A DNA stretch of 64,000 nucleotides from Rouxiella chamberiensis (GTDB lineage: Bacteria; Pseudomonadota; Gammaproteobacteria; Enterobacterales; Enterobacteriaceae). Of this stretch, positions 28,068 through 36,701 are shown one piece after another. The notes below the pieces were generated by a model. It was not told the origin of the DNA. It saw only the letters and a list, made by a program, of their open reading frames with translations, and ran no database searches. The DNA lies in the NCBI RefSeq assembly GCF_026967475.1, contig NZ_CP114058.1, forward strand, positions 3,224,001 to 3,288,000, in the 5' to 3' direction. Each line of letters begins with the position of its first letter. Position 1 is the first letter of the stretch. The translations under genes were made by a program, and so were the position numbers.

Positions 28068-30116
28068 ATGCCTTCCTCAACTACTTTTCGTACCCGCACG
28101 GGGCGTTTGATCCCTGCAATTATCGTGGCGATGTTACTTGCCAGCTGTTCGAGCCAGGCTCCGCAATCGCCGAAAGAGAGCGTACAGGATGCGGGCACCG
28201 GCAGCGCCGACTACTATTTGAAACAGGCGCAGCAGAGCAGTGATGATAACAAGGCTAACTGGCAATTACTTGCGATTCATGCCCTGTTACGTGAAAACCG
28301 CGTATCCGAAGCTGCGACCCAGCTGGGTCAACTTCCGCAACAGGGTTTGAACAATGCCCAGTTTATGGAACAGCAACTGCTCAACGGCGAACTGCTGAAT
28401 GCGCAGAAAAACTATCCGGCGGCCAATACTGCGCTGAGTAAACTCGACGTCGACAACTTCTCCGCCGAGCAGAAAGGCCGTTACTATCAGGCGCTGATCA
28501 CCGCGAGTCAGGGCCATGCCAGCCTGCCGTTGCTGCGTGCCTATATTGCCCAGGAACCTCTGCTGCAAGGCAAGGCGCATCAAGACAACCTTGACGCGAC
28601 CTGGCTCGCCCTGACCCAGCTGAGTCCGCAGGTGGTCAACGGCATCGCCATCAACGCCAATGAAAACGTGCTGCAAGGCTGGCTGGATCTCCTTAACCAG
28701 TGGCAAGCCAACAAGCAGGACCCCGATCGCCTGAAAGCGGCCATTCAGGACTGGCAGCAGCGTTATCCGTATAATCCGGCGGCAAAAACGCTGCCGACGG
28801 CGCTCAACAACGTGCTGAATTTCAAACCGGGCTCAACGGAAAGAGTGGCGCTGTTGCTGCCGCTGAGCGGTGCCGCGCAGGTTTACGGCAACGCGATTCA
28901 GCAGGGCTTCAACGCCGCGGCAAACGGTCAGGCGAATGCGCCGACACCGGCTCAGCCCGTGACCGCGCCTCAGGCAACGCCTGCGGCAGACACCACGCCG
29001 GTCGACCCCAACGCGGCCGTCAGCCCTTCGGCTCCGGCGGACAACACCAGCGCCGCACAGACGCCTGCGACCGCCACACCCGCCGTAGCGACGCCAGCGC
29101 CTGCCCCGAGCACGCCGAGTAACAATGTGCAGGTCAAAGTCTACGACACCAACAGCCAGCCTATTCCTGCCCTGCTCGCACAGGCGCAGCAGGATGGCGC
29201 AACGCTCGTCGTCGGTCCGCTGCTGAAAGATCAGGTCACCGCGCTGTCGACCGAACAGACGTCGCTGAATGTTCTGGCATTGAACCAGCCGCAAAATGCG
29301 ACGCCAAACAGCCCGAATATCTGCTACTTCGCGCTGTCGCCGGAAGATGAAGCCCGCGACGCCGCACGCCACATTCGCGCCCAGCAAAAGCAGATGCCAC
29401 TGCTGATGGTGCCGCGTGGCGATTTTGGCGACCGCATCGCGCTGGCCTTTGCCGACGAATGGCAGAAGGAAGGCGGCCAGACCGTACTGAAACAGAGCAT
29501 GGGTTCCTACGCCGACCTCAAGGCGCAGGTGAGCCGCGGCGGCGGTCTGCGTCTGTCCGGCACTCCGGTCAGCACGGCACCGGCGCAGCCTGCGGGCGTG
29601 ACTATCGGCGGGATAACCATTCCTTCGCCACCGACCGACGCGCAGGTGACCGGCGGTTCCGCAGAAAGCGCGGGCAACGTCGATGCCATTTATGTGGTCG
29701 CGACGCAGGACGAACTCGCGCTGATGAAGCCGATGATTGATTTGTCTATCAATACGCGCGTGAAACCGTCAATCTATGCCAGCTCGCGCAGCTATCAGGC
29801 GGGTGCGGGCCCGGATTATCGTCTGGAGATGGAAGGCTTGCAGTTCAGCGATATTCCGCTGCTGGCCGGCACCAACCCTGCGCTGATGCAGCAGGCGACC
29901 GGCAAGTTCCGCAACGATTACTCGCTGGTTCGTCTGTATGCAATGGGCATCGATGCCTACAATCTGGCCAATCACTTCACGCAAATTCGTCAGGTGCCGG
30001 GCTTCCAGCTTTCGGGAACCACCGGCAATCTGTCTGCAAACAGCAATTGTGTGATACATCGCCAGCTACCTTGGTTACAATACCGTCAGGGCAGCCTTGT
30101 TCCGGTATCATCATAA
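28068..30116 (+). CDS. lpoA: LpoA, outer-membrane lipoprotein activator of PBP1a
   Basis: Outer-membrane lipoprotein that reaches through the periplasm to activate the PBP1a (MrcA) transpeptidase. From [12 protein letters not shown] a signal peptide leads to the lipobox LASC, with Cys27 as the lipidated residue. After it come a helical TPR-like N-domain, a 100-residue Ala/Pro/Thr-rich linker (near residues 290-360) and a periplasmic-binding-protein-like C-domain. The linker is compositionally simple. The frame opens upstream at 27945, but the lipobox fixes the start. Total length about 682 residues. Confidence 0.94.
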   Translation: MPSSTTFRTRTGRLIPAIIVAMLLASCSSQAPQSPKESVQDAGTGSADYYLKQAQQSSDDNKANWQLLAIHALLRENRVSEAATQLGQLPQQGLNNAQFMEQQLLNGELLNAQKNYPAANTALSKLDVDNFSAEQKGRYYQALITASQGHASLPLLRAYIAQEPLLQGKAHQDNLDATWLALTQLSPQVVNGIAINANENVLQGWLDLLNQWQANKQDPDRLKAAIQDWQQRYPYNPAAKTLPTALNNVLNFKPGSTERVALLLPLSGAAQVYGNAIQQGFNAAANGQANAPTPAQPVTAPQATPAADTTPVDPNAAVSPSAPADNTSAAQTPATATPAVATPAPAPSTPSNNVQVKVYDTNSQPIPALLAQAQQDGATLVVGPLLKDQVTALSTEQTSLNVLALNQPQNATPNSPNICYFALSPEDEARDAARHIRAQQKQMPLLMVPRGDFGDRIALAFADEWQKEGGQTVLKQSMGSYADLKAQVSRGGGLRLSGTPVSTAPAQPAGVTIGGITIPSPPTDAQVTGGSAESAGNVDAIYVVATQDELALMKPMIDLSINTRVKPSIYASSRSYQAGAGPDYRLEMEGLQFSDIPLLAGTNPALMQQATGKFRNDYSLVRLYAMGIDAYNLANHFTQIRQVPGFQLSGTTGNLSANSNCVIHRQLPWLQYRQGSLVPVSS

Positions 30117-30130
30117 TCCTCCTGCAGGAC

Positions 30131-30520
30131 ATGACTGACAACACGGATGTACAAGGAATGAAGCCAGACAACCGCAAGGTCGGCGCGAATTACGAGGGCC
30201 TTGCCAGACGCTATCTCGAGCGGGCGGGGTTGACCTTCGTGGCGGCCAACGTTGGCTGCCGCGCCGGTGAAATAGACCTTATCATGCGCGACAGCCACAC
30301 CTGGGTGTTTGTCGAAGTGCGTTACCGCCGCAATGCCGATTTTGGCGGCGCGGCGGCAAGCGTCACGCATTCCAAACGGCAGCGGCTGTTGCGCGCTGCC
30401 GCCTTCTGGCTTGCGCAACACAATGCGAGCCTTGACACATCATCTTGCCGTTTTGATGTTTTAGCCATCACGGGGAGCCAGCTAGAATGGTTGCCGGATG
30501 CATTCAATGCGCAAGGATAG
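30131..30520 (+). CDS. yraN: YraN, UPF0102 endonuclease-like protein
   Basis: A 129-residue protein of the UPF0102 family with a PD-(D/E)XK nuclease-like core: [13 protein letters not shown], then [12 protein letters not shown], then VFVEVRYRR, which provide the E, D and ExR-type residues of that fold. [16 protein letters not shown] is the family signature. It begins 14 bases after lpoA. A second in-frame ATG at 30158 is possible. Function is unproven. Confidence 0.9.
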   Translation: MTDNTDVQGMKPDNRKVGANYEGLARRYLERAGLTFVAANVGCRAGEIDLIMRDSHTWVFVEVRYRRNADFGGAAASVTHSKRQRLLRAAAFWLAQHNASLDTSSCRFDVLAITGSQLEWLPDAFNAQG

Positions 30521-30590
30521 TTCCAAGACTGACGGACACGCAGCGGCGTTTTCCCTGCGTGCCAACACATTTGACTGACGAGAAAACAAC

Positions 30591-31181
30591 GTGCTGGAAA
30601 GAATCAAAGCCTGCTTTACCGAAAGTATCCAAACTCAGATAGCCGCAGCAGAAGCTCTGCCTGATGCGATATCACGAGCCGCGATGACGCTGGTCCAATC
30701 GCTGCTGAACGGCAACAAGATCCTTTGCTGTGGGAACGGAACCTCGGCTGCAAACGCTCAGCATTTTGCCGCTTGTCTGATAAATCGTTTCGAGACTGAA
30801 CGTCCGAGCCTTCCCGCAATCTCACTTTCAGCAGATAACGTTGTTCTGACCGCTATCGCCAACGATCGCCTGCATGAAGAGATTTATGCCAAGCAGGTTC
30901 GGGCGCTGGGTCAGGCAGGCGATGTGTTGCTGGCGATTTCGACGCGTGGTAACAGTCGTGATATCGTCAAGGCGGTAGAGGCAGCAGTGACACGGGATAT
31001 GACCATTGTCGCCCTTACCGGTTATGACGGCGGCGAGCTGGCTGGATTGCTGGGTACGCATGACGTTGAGATCCGTATTCCTTCTCATCGCAGCGCCCGC
31101 ATTCAGGAAATGCATATGCTCACCGTTAATTGCCTCTGTGATCTAATAGATAACACGCTATTTCCACACCAGGACGATTAA
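30591..31181 (+). CDS. diaA: DiaA, DnaA initiator-associating protein
   Basis: A 196-residue SIS-domain tetramer that binds DnaA and promotes ordered assembly at oriC. The SIS phosphosugar-binding core is seen in [20 protein letters not shown] and [20 protein letters not shown]. The C-terminal [22 protein letters not shown] is conserved with E. coli. Position lpoA-yraN-diaA-dolP matches E. coli. Confidence 0.96.
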   Translation: MLERIKACFTESIQTQIAAAEALPDAISRAAMTLVQSLLNGNKILCCGNGTSAANAQHFAACLINRFETERPSLPAISLSADNVVLTAIANDRLHEEIYAKQVRALGQAGDVLLAISTRGNSRDIVKAVEAAVTRDMTIVALTGYDGGELAGLLGTHDVEIRIPSHRSARIQEMHMLTVNCLCDLIDNTLFPHQDD

Positions 31182-31190
31182 GGAGAACCA

Positions 31191-31766
31191 ATGAAGGCAA
31201 ACTACCTCTTTGCTGTAGTGCTGAGCGCCCTCTTGCTACAAGGCTGTGTTGCCGCCGCAGTCGTTGGCGTTGCTGGCGTCGCCACGAAGTCGGGCACTGA
31301 CCCGCGTACCGTGGGCACCCAGGTCGATGACACCACACTGGAGGCGCGCGTTGCCAACGCTCTCAATGGTAACAAGGACTTGAAAGACAAGGCACGGATC
31401 GTGTCGACGGCCTACTCGGGCAGAGTCTTGCTGACCGGTCAGGCACCAACGCCGGATATGGCGACAACCGCGAAGCAGATTGCCCTGAAAGTGGATGGCG
31501 CAACGGATGTGTACAACGAGATCCGCACCGGCTCGCCTATCAGTCTGGGCACCGCCTCGATGGATACCTGGATAACGACCAAGGTTCGTTCACAGTTGCT
31601 GACAAGCGATCAGGTTAAATCTTCCAATGTGAAAGTGACCACTGAAAACGGCGAAGTGTTCCTGCTGGGTCTGGTGACGCAGGAAGAAGGCCAGTCGGCC
31701 GCCAAGATTGCAGCGGGCGTCAGCGGCGTGAAGCACGTCACGACTGCGTTCAGCTATGTAAAATAA
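31191..31766 (+). CDS. dolP: DolP (YraP), outer-membrane lipoprotein with two BON domains
   Basis: Lipoprotein that supports outer-membrane integrity and BAM function and localises to division sites. Signal peptide with lipobox LQGC, lipidated Cys19. Two BON domains follow (about residues 45-110 and 120-190), with the repeated pattern of VKVTTENGEVFLLGLVTQEE. It is part of the sigma-E regulon in E. coli. Nine bases separate it from diaA. Confidence 0.95.
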   Translation: MKANYLFAVVLSALLLQGCVAAAVVGVAGVATKSGTDPRTVGTQVDDTTLEARVANALNGNKDLKDKARIVSTAYSGRVLLTGQAPTPDMATTAKQIALKVDGATDVYNEIRTGSPISLGTASMDTWITTKVRSQLLTSDQVKSSNVKVTTENGEVFLLGLVTQEEGQSAAKIAAGVSGVKHVTTAFSYVK

Positions 31767-31789
31767 ACTCGTTTCAGGGCCTTGCGGCG

Positions 31790-31817
31790 AAAAAAGGACA
31801 GCTTCGGCTGTCCTTTT
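31790..31817. terminator. Intrinsic terminator between convergent dolP and mtgA
   Basis: The stem GGACAGC/GCTGTCC with a TTCG tetraloop is flanked by an A run and T residues, suited to stopping transcripts from both sides. Confidence 0.85.
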
Positions 31818-31837
31818 CTCGTTTTATTGCGCCGCTG

Positions 31838-32569
31838 TCAGTGCAACTTGTGGGCGGTGAGGAAACTGTCTCCGCCAAGCTGGCTCATCTGCCTCAGGAT
31901 CCACTGTTGACGGCGAATCACATAGGCCGACGGCGCGTTGACCTTGAACTGATGCGGATTCGGCAAGACGGCGGCCAGCAATGCGGCCTGCGACGCGGTC
32001 AGGCGACTCGCCGGTTTGTTGAAATAGTGTTGAGCGGCCTCTTCAACGCCAAACACGCCGTCGCCAAACTCGACAATATTCAGATAGACCGTCAGGATAC
32101 GCCGCTTGCTCCACACCGTTTCGATGCCGACGGTCAGCCCGGCTTCCAGCCCCTTGCGCAGCCAGCTGCGCCCATCCCATAGAAACAGATTCTTGGCAGT
32201 TTGCTGAGAGAGCGTCGATGCGCCGCGAATTCGTGCATCTTCTTTTTCATTATTGGACAACGCAGACTGAATGGCACCCACGTCGAATCCCCAGTGTTCC
32301 GGAAACTTTTGATCCTCTGCGGCCATCACGGCGAGCGCCATGGGTGAAGAAATTTCACTCATTGGTACCCAGTCCGAGTGAGAAACATAGCCAAAGTTTC
32401 CGGTCGCCCAGGCGACAACCTGTCGCTCGACCATCACGGCCGAAAAGGGCACCGGCAAAAATGCAAACACCACGATGCCCGCCAACCAGAGGCCCAGCAG
32501 CCCAATAACTCCCCTTTTCAACCAGAGGAGCGGCCGATAAAACGGAGACTTCTTTATCGATTTACTCAT
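31838..32569 (-). CDS. mtgA: MtgA, monofunctional peptidoglycan glycosyltransferase
   Basis: Membrane-anchored glycosyltransferase of family GT51 that polymerises lipid II without a transpeptidase domain. From [13 protein letters not shown] there is one membrane helix (about 20-42). The five GT51 motifs then follow, including [16 protein letters not shown] with the catalytic Glu, [17 protein letters not shown], and [21 protein letters not shown] seven-residue upstream extension is possible but unlikely. In E. coli elbB comes next; here it is missing. Confidence 0.95.
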   Translation of the reverse strand: MSKSIKKSPFYRPLLWLKRGVIGLLGLWLAGIVVFAFLPVPFSAVMVERQVVAWATGNFGYVSHSDWVPMSEISSPMALAVMAAEDQKFPEHWGFDVGAIQSALSNNEKEDARIRGASTLSQQTAKNLFLWDGRSWLRKGLEAGLTVGIETVWSKRRILTVYLNIVEFGDGVFGVEEAAQHYFNKPASRLTASQAALLAAVLPNPHQFKVNAPSAYVIRRQQWILRQMSQLGGDSFLTAHKLH

Positions 32570-33367
32570 TAGATACGATCCCTGACACATCTTGCCGACT
32601 TATCAATGCCCACAACAACCTCATTTGAAGCGCTAGCAAATCCTCCGCCAGCGAGGCTAACAATGTGGCTATCATCTTTAAAAAACGCTGTTTAACTGAG
32701 CTAAATTACGGTTTTGAAACGCAAGCCGTCAATGAAATCCTTATAATTCATCGCATTCGGCCAGCTCATGAGTTAACATAATTTTAACAAAATCAGGCAG
32801 TTTGCTCATGCCCCACTTGACCCCTCAAAACATTCACAACTCTTATGTATCAGGCCTTTTTACGTGCCCTGTCGAGGTATGATTCCGTAAGGATTGCTTC
32901 TCGATTTCTCTCGGATAACCGTCCGTTTCTGTTGACCGGGGGTCAATCACCCAAAAATGGAACCAATCCCAGCCGGTTGACTAAAGTGAAATTTTTTCAC
33001 TACCTGCGAAATCAGGGGGTTGAAATGAAGCTTGACCCGATTCAGCTAGAGATTTTAAAAATAATCGATAAATTACAATAATTTGCAAATAATAACCGGC
33101 GATATATTGTGCTTTGAAAGCACAACTTTTCAGCGAAAGAAGGCGAAGAATACGACACATTCTCCAGGAACCTGCTTTGGACTACCTCTCTCAAGGTAGT
33201 CCGCCTTGCACCTGCGCCGACCTTATTAAAAATTAACTGAGATTAACGCTTGAACTTTTGTATAGACAAAGATTAATCTACATCACAGTTTTTAATGATT
33301 CTCGTAACAGGTTCGCTGATATTTGTTATGTTGAGTCGAGTAACTTGTATTACACTTATACATCTGA
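32570..33367. other. Intergenic region between mtgA and arcZ; elbB absent
   Basis: About 800 AT-rich bases where E. coli carries elbB. I find no elbB remnant. A 78-codon frame at 32845-33081 has no recognisable domain, atypical composition and no good ribosome site, so it is not called. A hairpin with nine-base arms, GGACTACCT/AGGTAGTCC, lies near 33178-33200 without a following T run. The right end should contain the arcZ promoter; TATACA at 33357-33362 is a candidate -10. Confidence 0.45.
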
Positions 33368-33477
33368 TTAACCAAGACCTGCGAACGAAACCCTCAGTAC
33401 AACAATACGCGGGTTACCATTTTCCCTGGTGTTGGCGCAGTATTCGCGCACCCCGGCCTAGGCTGGGGTTATTTTTT
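33368..33477 (+). ncRNA. arcZ: ArcZ small regulatory RNA
   Basis: Hfq-dependent sRNA that activates rpoS translation and represses motility and arcB-linked targets. The conserved processed 3' half is plain: TTTCCCTGGTGTTGGCGCAG, then TATTCGCGCACCCCGG, then a terminator with stem ACCCCGGCC/GGCTGGGGT and six T residues at 33472-33477. The segment before it is not conserved with E. coli, so the 5' end is an estimate from the typical length of about 110-120 bases. It runs antisense to the last 64 bases of arcB. Confidence 0.85.
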
Positions 33478-35813
33478 CCAGCTTCCGCCTCCGCCGTCCA
33501 GTCACGCAGCGTTTGCACGTCATTGCGCCATTCCAGCTTCAACTCGTCGACCCAGTCCTGAACGTTGTCCCACCACGCCGGTAATGAAGGCGTTTGAATC
33601 TGTTGTGCTAGCTGTTGCAGATGCTTGAGGCCGACGGATCCCGCTGCGCCCTTGATCTTGTGGGCCTCTTCGGCAATGCCGTGCTGATCGCGCGCGGTCA
33701 TGTTGGAATCCAGCACCTCCAGATAGCCCGGCATCATCTGTTCGAACATATCGGCGCTCTGATGAATCAATCCGGAGCCGACAAGCTCCATATACTGTTC
33801 AAGCATCGGAATATCGAGCAAGGCTTCATTGGTTTTCATTGGCTTGGTGTCCTCTGAGGAAGGGTCATTTTCCGGCGGACGATCCCAGTACTGCTGAATC
33901 ATCGCGGTCAGCGCCGGGACAGAAAGCGGTTTGCTCAGCACATCGTCGATGCCCGCTTCCAGATACTCTTTCTTGTCTTTCAGCACGTTGGCGGTCAGCG
34001 CCACTAGAGGCGGCAAGTCCTGTCCGGCGAATTTTTCGCGCAAGATCCGCGCCACATCCAGTCCGGTCATGTCCGGCAGCTGAATATCCAGCAGCACCAG
34101 ATCGAATTCATAAGGGTCGAACATCTCCAGCGCCTCGTGGCCCGTCATGGCGACCTCGACGCTGCTGCCCAGCTTCTCGAGCACGGAGCGGGCAACAATC
34201 ACGTTCAGCTCGATGTCTTCCACCAGCAGAATATTCAGCGCCGGCAGCGGCAGAAGGTCGTCTTCGTCGATCGCTTTCTCGGGTTCATCCAGCGACGGCG
34301 CAGACACCGTCAGCGTAAAGCAGGAGCCTTTGCCCAGCTCGCTGCTTACCGTGATGTCGCCGCCCATGCTCTGCGCCAGACGTTTGGAGACGGCCAGCCC
34401 GATGCCGGTCCCGGTCGCCGGTTTTCCGCCGTGCTGATCTTTCACCTGATAATACATGGCAAAGATTTTGTCCTGTTCGTCCTGCGGGATGCCCATGCCG
34501 GAATCCTGCACCTCGAAGCACAGACGATCGCCTTCGTCATGATGCACCCGCACCACGATCTCGCCTTTATGCGTGAATTTGACGGCGTTGCCAATCAGAT
34601 TCCACAGAATCTGGCGCAGGCGTGTTCCGTCGGTAATCAGCGTGTGCGGCAGCGGAATATCAGGCTGCATCACAAATTTCAGCCCTTTCGGCTGCACCAG
34701 CAGACCGGTAAGGTTTTCCAGCTCGGAGAGGAAATCGGTAAAGTTGACCGGCGTGTTGTCGAGTTGCACCTTGCGGCGTTCGAGCTTGTCCATCTCGATG
34801 ATGTCATTGAAGATGTTCCCGAGCGTGATGGCGCTGACGTGAATAGTCTTCAGATAGTTGTGCTGTTCGTCATTGAGTTCGGTATCCAGCAGAATGCGGC
34901 TCAGGCCCACGATGCCGTTAAGCGGCGTACGCAGCTCGTGGCTAATCGTTGAAATAAAGGTGGTCTTCTCCCGGCTGGCGTTCTCCAGCGCGTCCTGATA
35001 GCGCTTACGTTCGGTAATATCGCGACCAAAGCCCATCAGGCCGTGGCGCTTGCCGATGCGATCGTAGAACGGCACTTTACGCAGCTCGAAACAGGCCTTG
35101 CGCCCGTCGGGATAAACCAGCCACTGCTCGTAGGTAAGCGCCACGTTGTGACGAAACACTTTCTCGTCTGTTTCAATGACTTTTTCGGCGATATCGGGCG
35201 AGTAAACATCATTGGGCGTCAGACCGATCAGCTGCTTCTCACTGAGGCCGGTCAGCAGTTCCATGGCACGGTTACAGCCTGAAAACTCTTTGTCTTCATT
35301 GCGGTAGTAAACCAGGTCGGGCGACGCATCAAGGAAGGATCGCAGCAGGGCCGACTGCTGGCTGAGCTCGATTTGCGCCTGTTCGCGGTGATGCATTTCG
35401 AGCTTGAGTTTATCGACTACCGCCAGACGCGCTTCTTCGGCTTTGATTCGGTCGGTAATTTCCTGATTAAGCTGTGAAATATTTTCGGTCAGCTGCTCGT
35501 TGAGGGTGAGATCGCGATGGCGCATCTCTTCGAGTTTGTCGACCAGCCGCGACAGGCGTTGGCGCGACTCTTCCAGCTGTTCGACCACGACCGACAGGAA
35601 ATAGACCGCCCACGGGGTAATAATCAGACCAAAGAAGATCGAACGCACCACGTCGATGCTCTCTACCTGTCCTCGCAGCAGCATGGTTACCGCCATCTGC
35701 ACAATCATGGCCAGCACGACCAGCGCCGAAGCCAGCAACAGCGAGAAACGGACCAGCCCGAGCTTGACCATCAGGTCAACGTAGTACTGGGCAAGTAATC
35801 TGATTTGCTTCAT
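33414..35813 (-). CDS. arcB: ArcB, anaerobic redox-control hybrid sensor kinase
   Basis: Tripartite membrane sensor kinase of the ArcAB system, which answers the quinone redox state. From MKQIRLLAQYYV there are two membrane helices (about 21-45 and 57-77), a coiled-coil linker, a PAS domain with redox cysteines Cys180 and Cys241, and the kinase with His292 in STISHELRTPLNG. A receiver (LVLLDIQLPDMTG) and a C-terminal HPt domain (AHKIKGAAGSVG) complete it. The 799 residues exceed E. coli ArcB by 21; that surplus tail is encoded by the complement of the arcZ 3' end. Upstream in-frame codons to 35885 have no family support. Confidence 0.95.
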   Translation of the reverse strand: MKQIRLLAQYYVDLMVKLGLVRFSLLLASALVVLAMIVQMAVTMLLRGQVESIDVVRSIFFGLIITPWAVYFLSVVVEQLEESRQRLSRLVDKLEEMRHRDLTLNEQLTENISQLNQEITDRIKAEEARLAVVDKLKLEMHHREQAQIELSQQSALLRSFLDASPDLVYYRNEDKEFSGCNRAMELLTGLSEKQLIGLTPNDVYSPDIAEKVIETDEKVFRHNVALTYEQWLVYPDGRKACFELRKVPFYDRIGKRHGLMGFGRDITERKRYQDALENASREKTTFISTISHELRTPLNGIVGLSRILLDTELNDEQHNYLKTIHVSAITLGNIFNDIIEMDKLERRKVQLDNTPVNFTDFLSELENLTGLLVQPKGLKFVMQPDIPLPHTLITDGTRLRQILWNLIGNAVKFTHKGEIVVRVHHDEGDRLCFEVQDSGMGIPQDEQDKIFAMYYQVKDQHGGKPATGTGIGLAVSKRLAQSMGGDITVSSELGKGSCFTLTVSAPSLDEPEKAIDEDDLLPLPALNILLVEDIELNVIVARSVLEKLGSSVEVAMTGHEALEMFDPYEFDLVLLDIQLPDMTGLDVARILREKFAGQDLPPLVALTANVLKDKKEYLEAGIDDVLSKPLSVPALTAMIQQYWDRPPENDPSSEDTKPMKTNEALLDIPMLEQYMELVGSGLIHQSADMFEQMMPGYLEVLDSNMTARDQHGIAEEAHKIKGAAGSVGLKHLQQLAQQIQTPSLPAWWDNVQDWVDELKLEWRNDVQTLRDWTAEAEAGKNNPSLGRGARILRQHQGKW

Positions 35814-36292
35814 AGCCTTTCCTTGAGAAGAATGCGCCAATATCCCAACGAGACGGGAATAAAGTAGGCGGAAATCATACCGCAATTCGGCTCCGGATGA
35901 GCTTTTGGACAGGAATTTTTCGACAACGCGCAGTTATGGGGCATGGGCGGGGGCTGCGCACTTAAATGGTGTTTATTGACTAATCACGGGCTTGAGATTA
36001 TAAATACCGCCCCGCCTTGAATTGCCAAGGTCCAGCCTGTAAAGACTTTTCTCTTTTCCTTATTACCCCCTCTTGCTGACAACGCTAAATAGAAAGAATA
36101 ACTATTCAGTATTACTGCAAATAAAGTCATTCTTTACACTATGAATATTTCTTATTATCCGGCCTCTATTAGCACATTATTACGGTATGATTAAAAACAG
36201 TAATAAAGCATCCGCCGACCCCCTTTACCAGAATAAAACGCTGGCAAACCCTTCTCCCCTAGCACGGTGCACAGTTATTGGCCTCACCGCAT

Positions 36293-36308
36293 AGTGAGAC
36301 AGCTCACA
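36293..36308 (+). promoter_or_regulatory. Candidate CRP site upstream of gltB
   Basis: AGTGA-GACAGC-TCACA matches the CRP consensus TGTGA-6-TCACA at nine of ten core bases with correct spacing. It is about 395 bases before the gltB start. CRP is a known regulator of E. coli gltBDF; action here is inferred. Confidence 0.55.
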
Positions 36309-36366
36309 CTTCGTCCAGTGCTCCACACAGTTAATATGGCTTCTAAAAAACCATTAAATTCATACA

Positions 36367-36379
36367 AATCATTTACTTA
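36367..36379 (+). promoter_or_regulatory. Candidate IHF site upstream of gltB
   Basis: AATCATTTACTTA matches the IHF consensus WATCAR-4-TTR with one mismatch and lies in an A/T-rich stretch. IHF acts with Lrp at E. coli gltBDF. A single short match is weak evidence. Confidence 0.3.
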
Positions 36380-36701
36380 AATTGAAAAATACCCTTTTTG
36401 GCTGTGAGTCAATGGATATTTGACCTACATCCGCTTTCTCGCTAAGTTGGAAGTCCGCTGGAAGCACTCTTTATCAGTTAAAAATCGATGAGCAAACAAC
36501 TCGTCATATTTATGCAGTAATTGAAGACTCCCTCATTAAAACAAGTCATTTTCCACTTGTGAGAACCGTCACGAGGGGCCACTGACGGAGGATGTCAGCC
36601 ACAAATCGCACCATAAGAGTGCGTCACTATGCTGAATCCCCGTTGTTACGCTCCCTCGCAGTAGGTGTGAGAGTCTCGCAGAGCCTGGGGAGGTTCCCGT
36701 T

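Larger units (their letters stand above)
35814..36701 (+). other. Long gltB control region; yhcC absent
   Basis: Nearly 900 AT-rich bases divide arcB (minus) from gltB (plus). E. coli has yhcC here; it is absent. The region is rich in A/T tracts and contains a good CRP-type site and an IHF-like site (listed separately). In E. coli, Lrp, IHF, CRP and ArgR all act on gltBDF from a long upstream region. A possible promoter, TTGACC at 36420 with TAAGTT 17 bases later, is weak. No ORF or known RNA is supported. Confidence 0.5.

Noticed and set aside
32845..33081. 78-codon frame in the elbB gap
   Set aside because: No domain, poor ribosome site, composition of non-coding DNA, and no neighbour suggesting a function.
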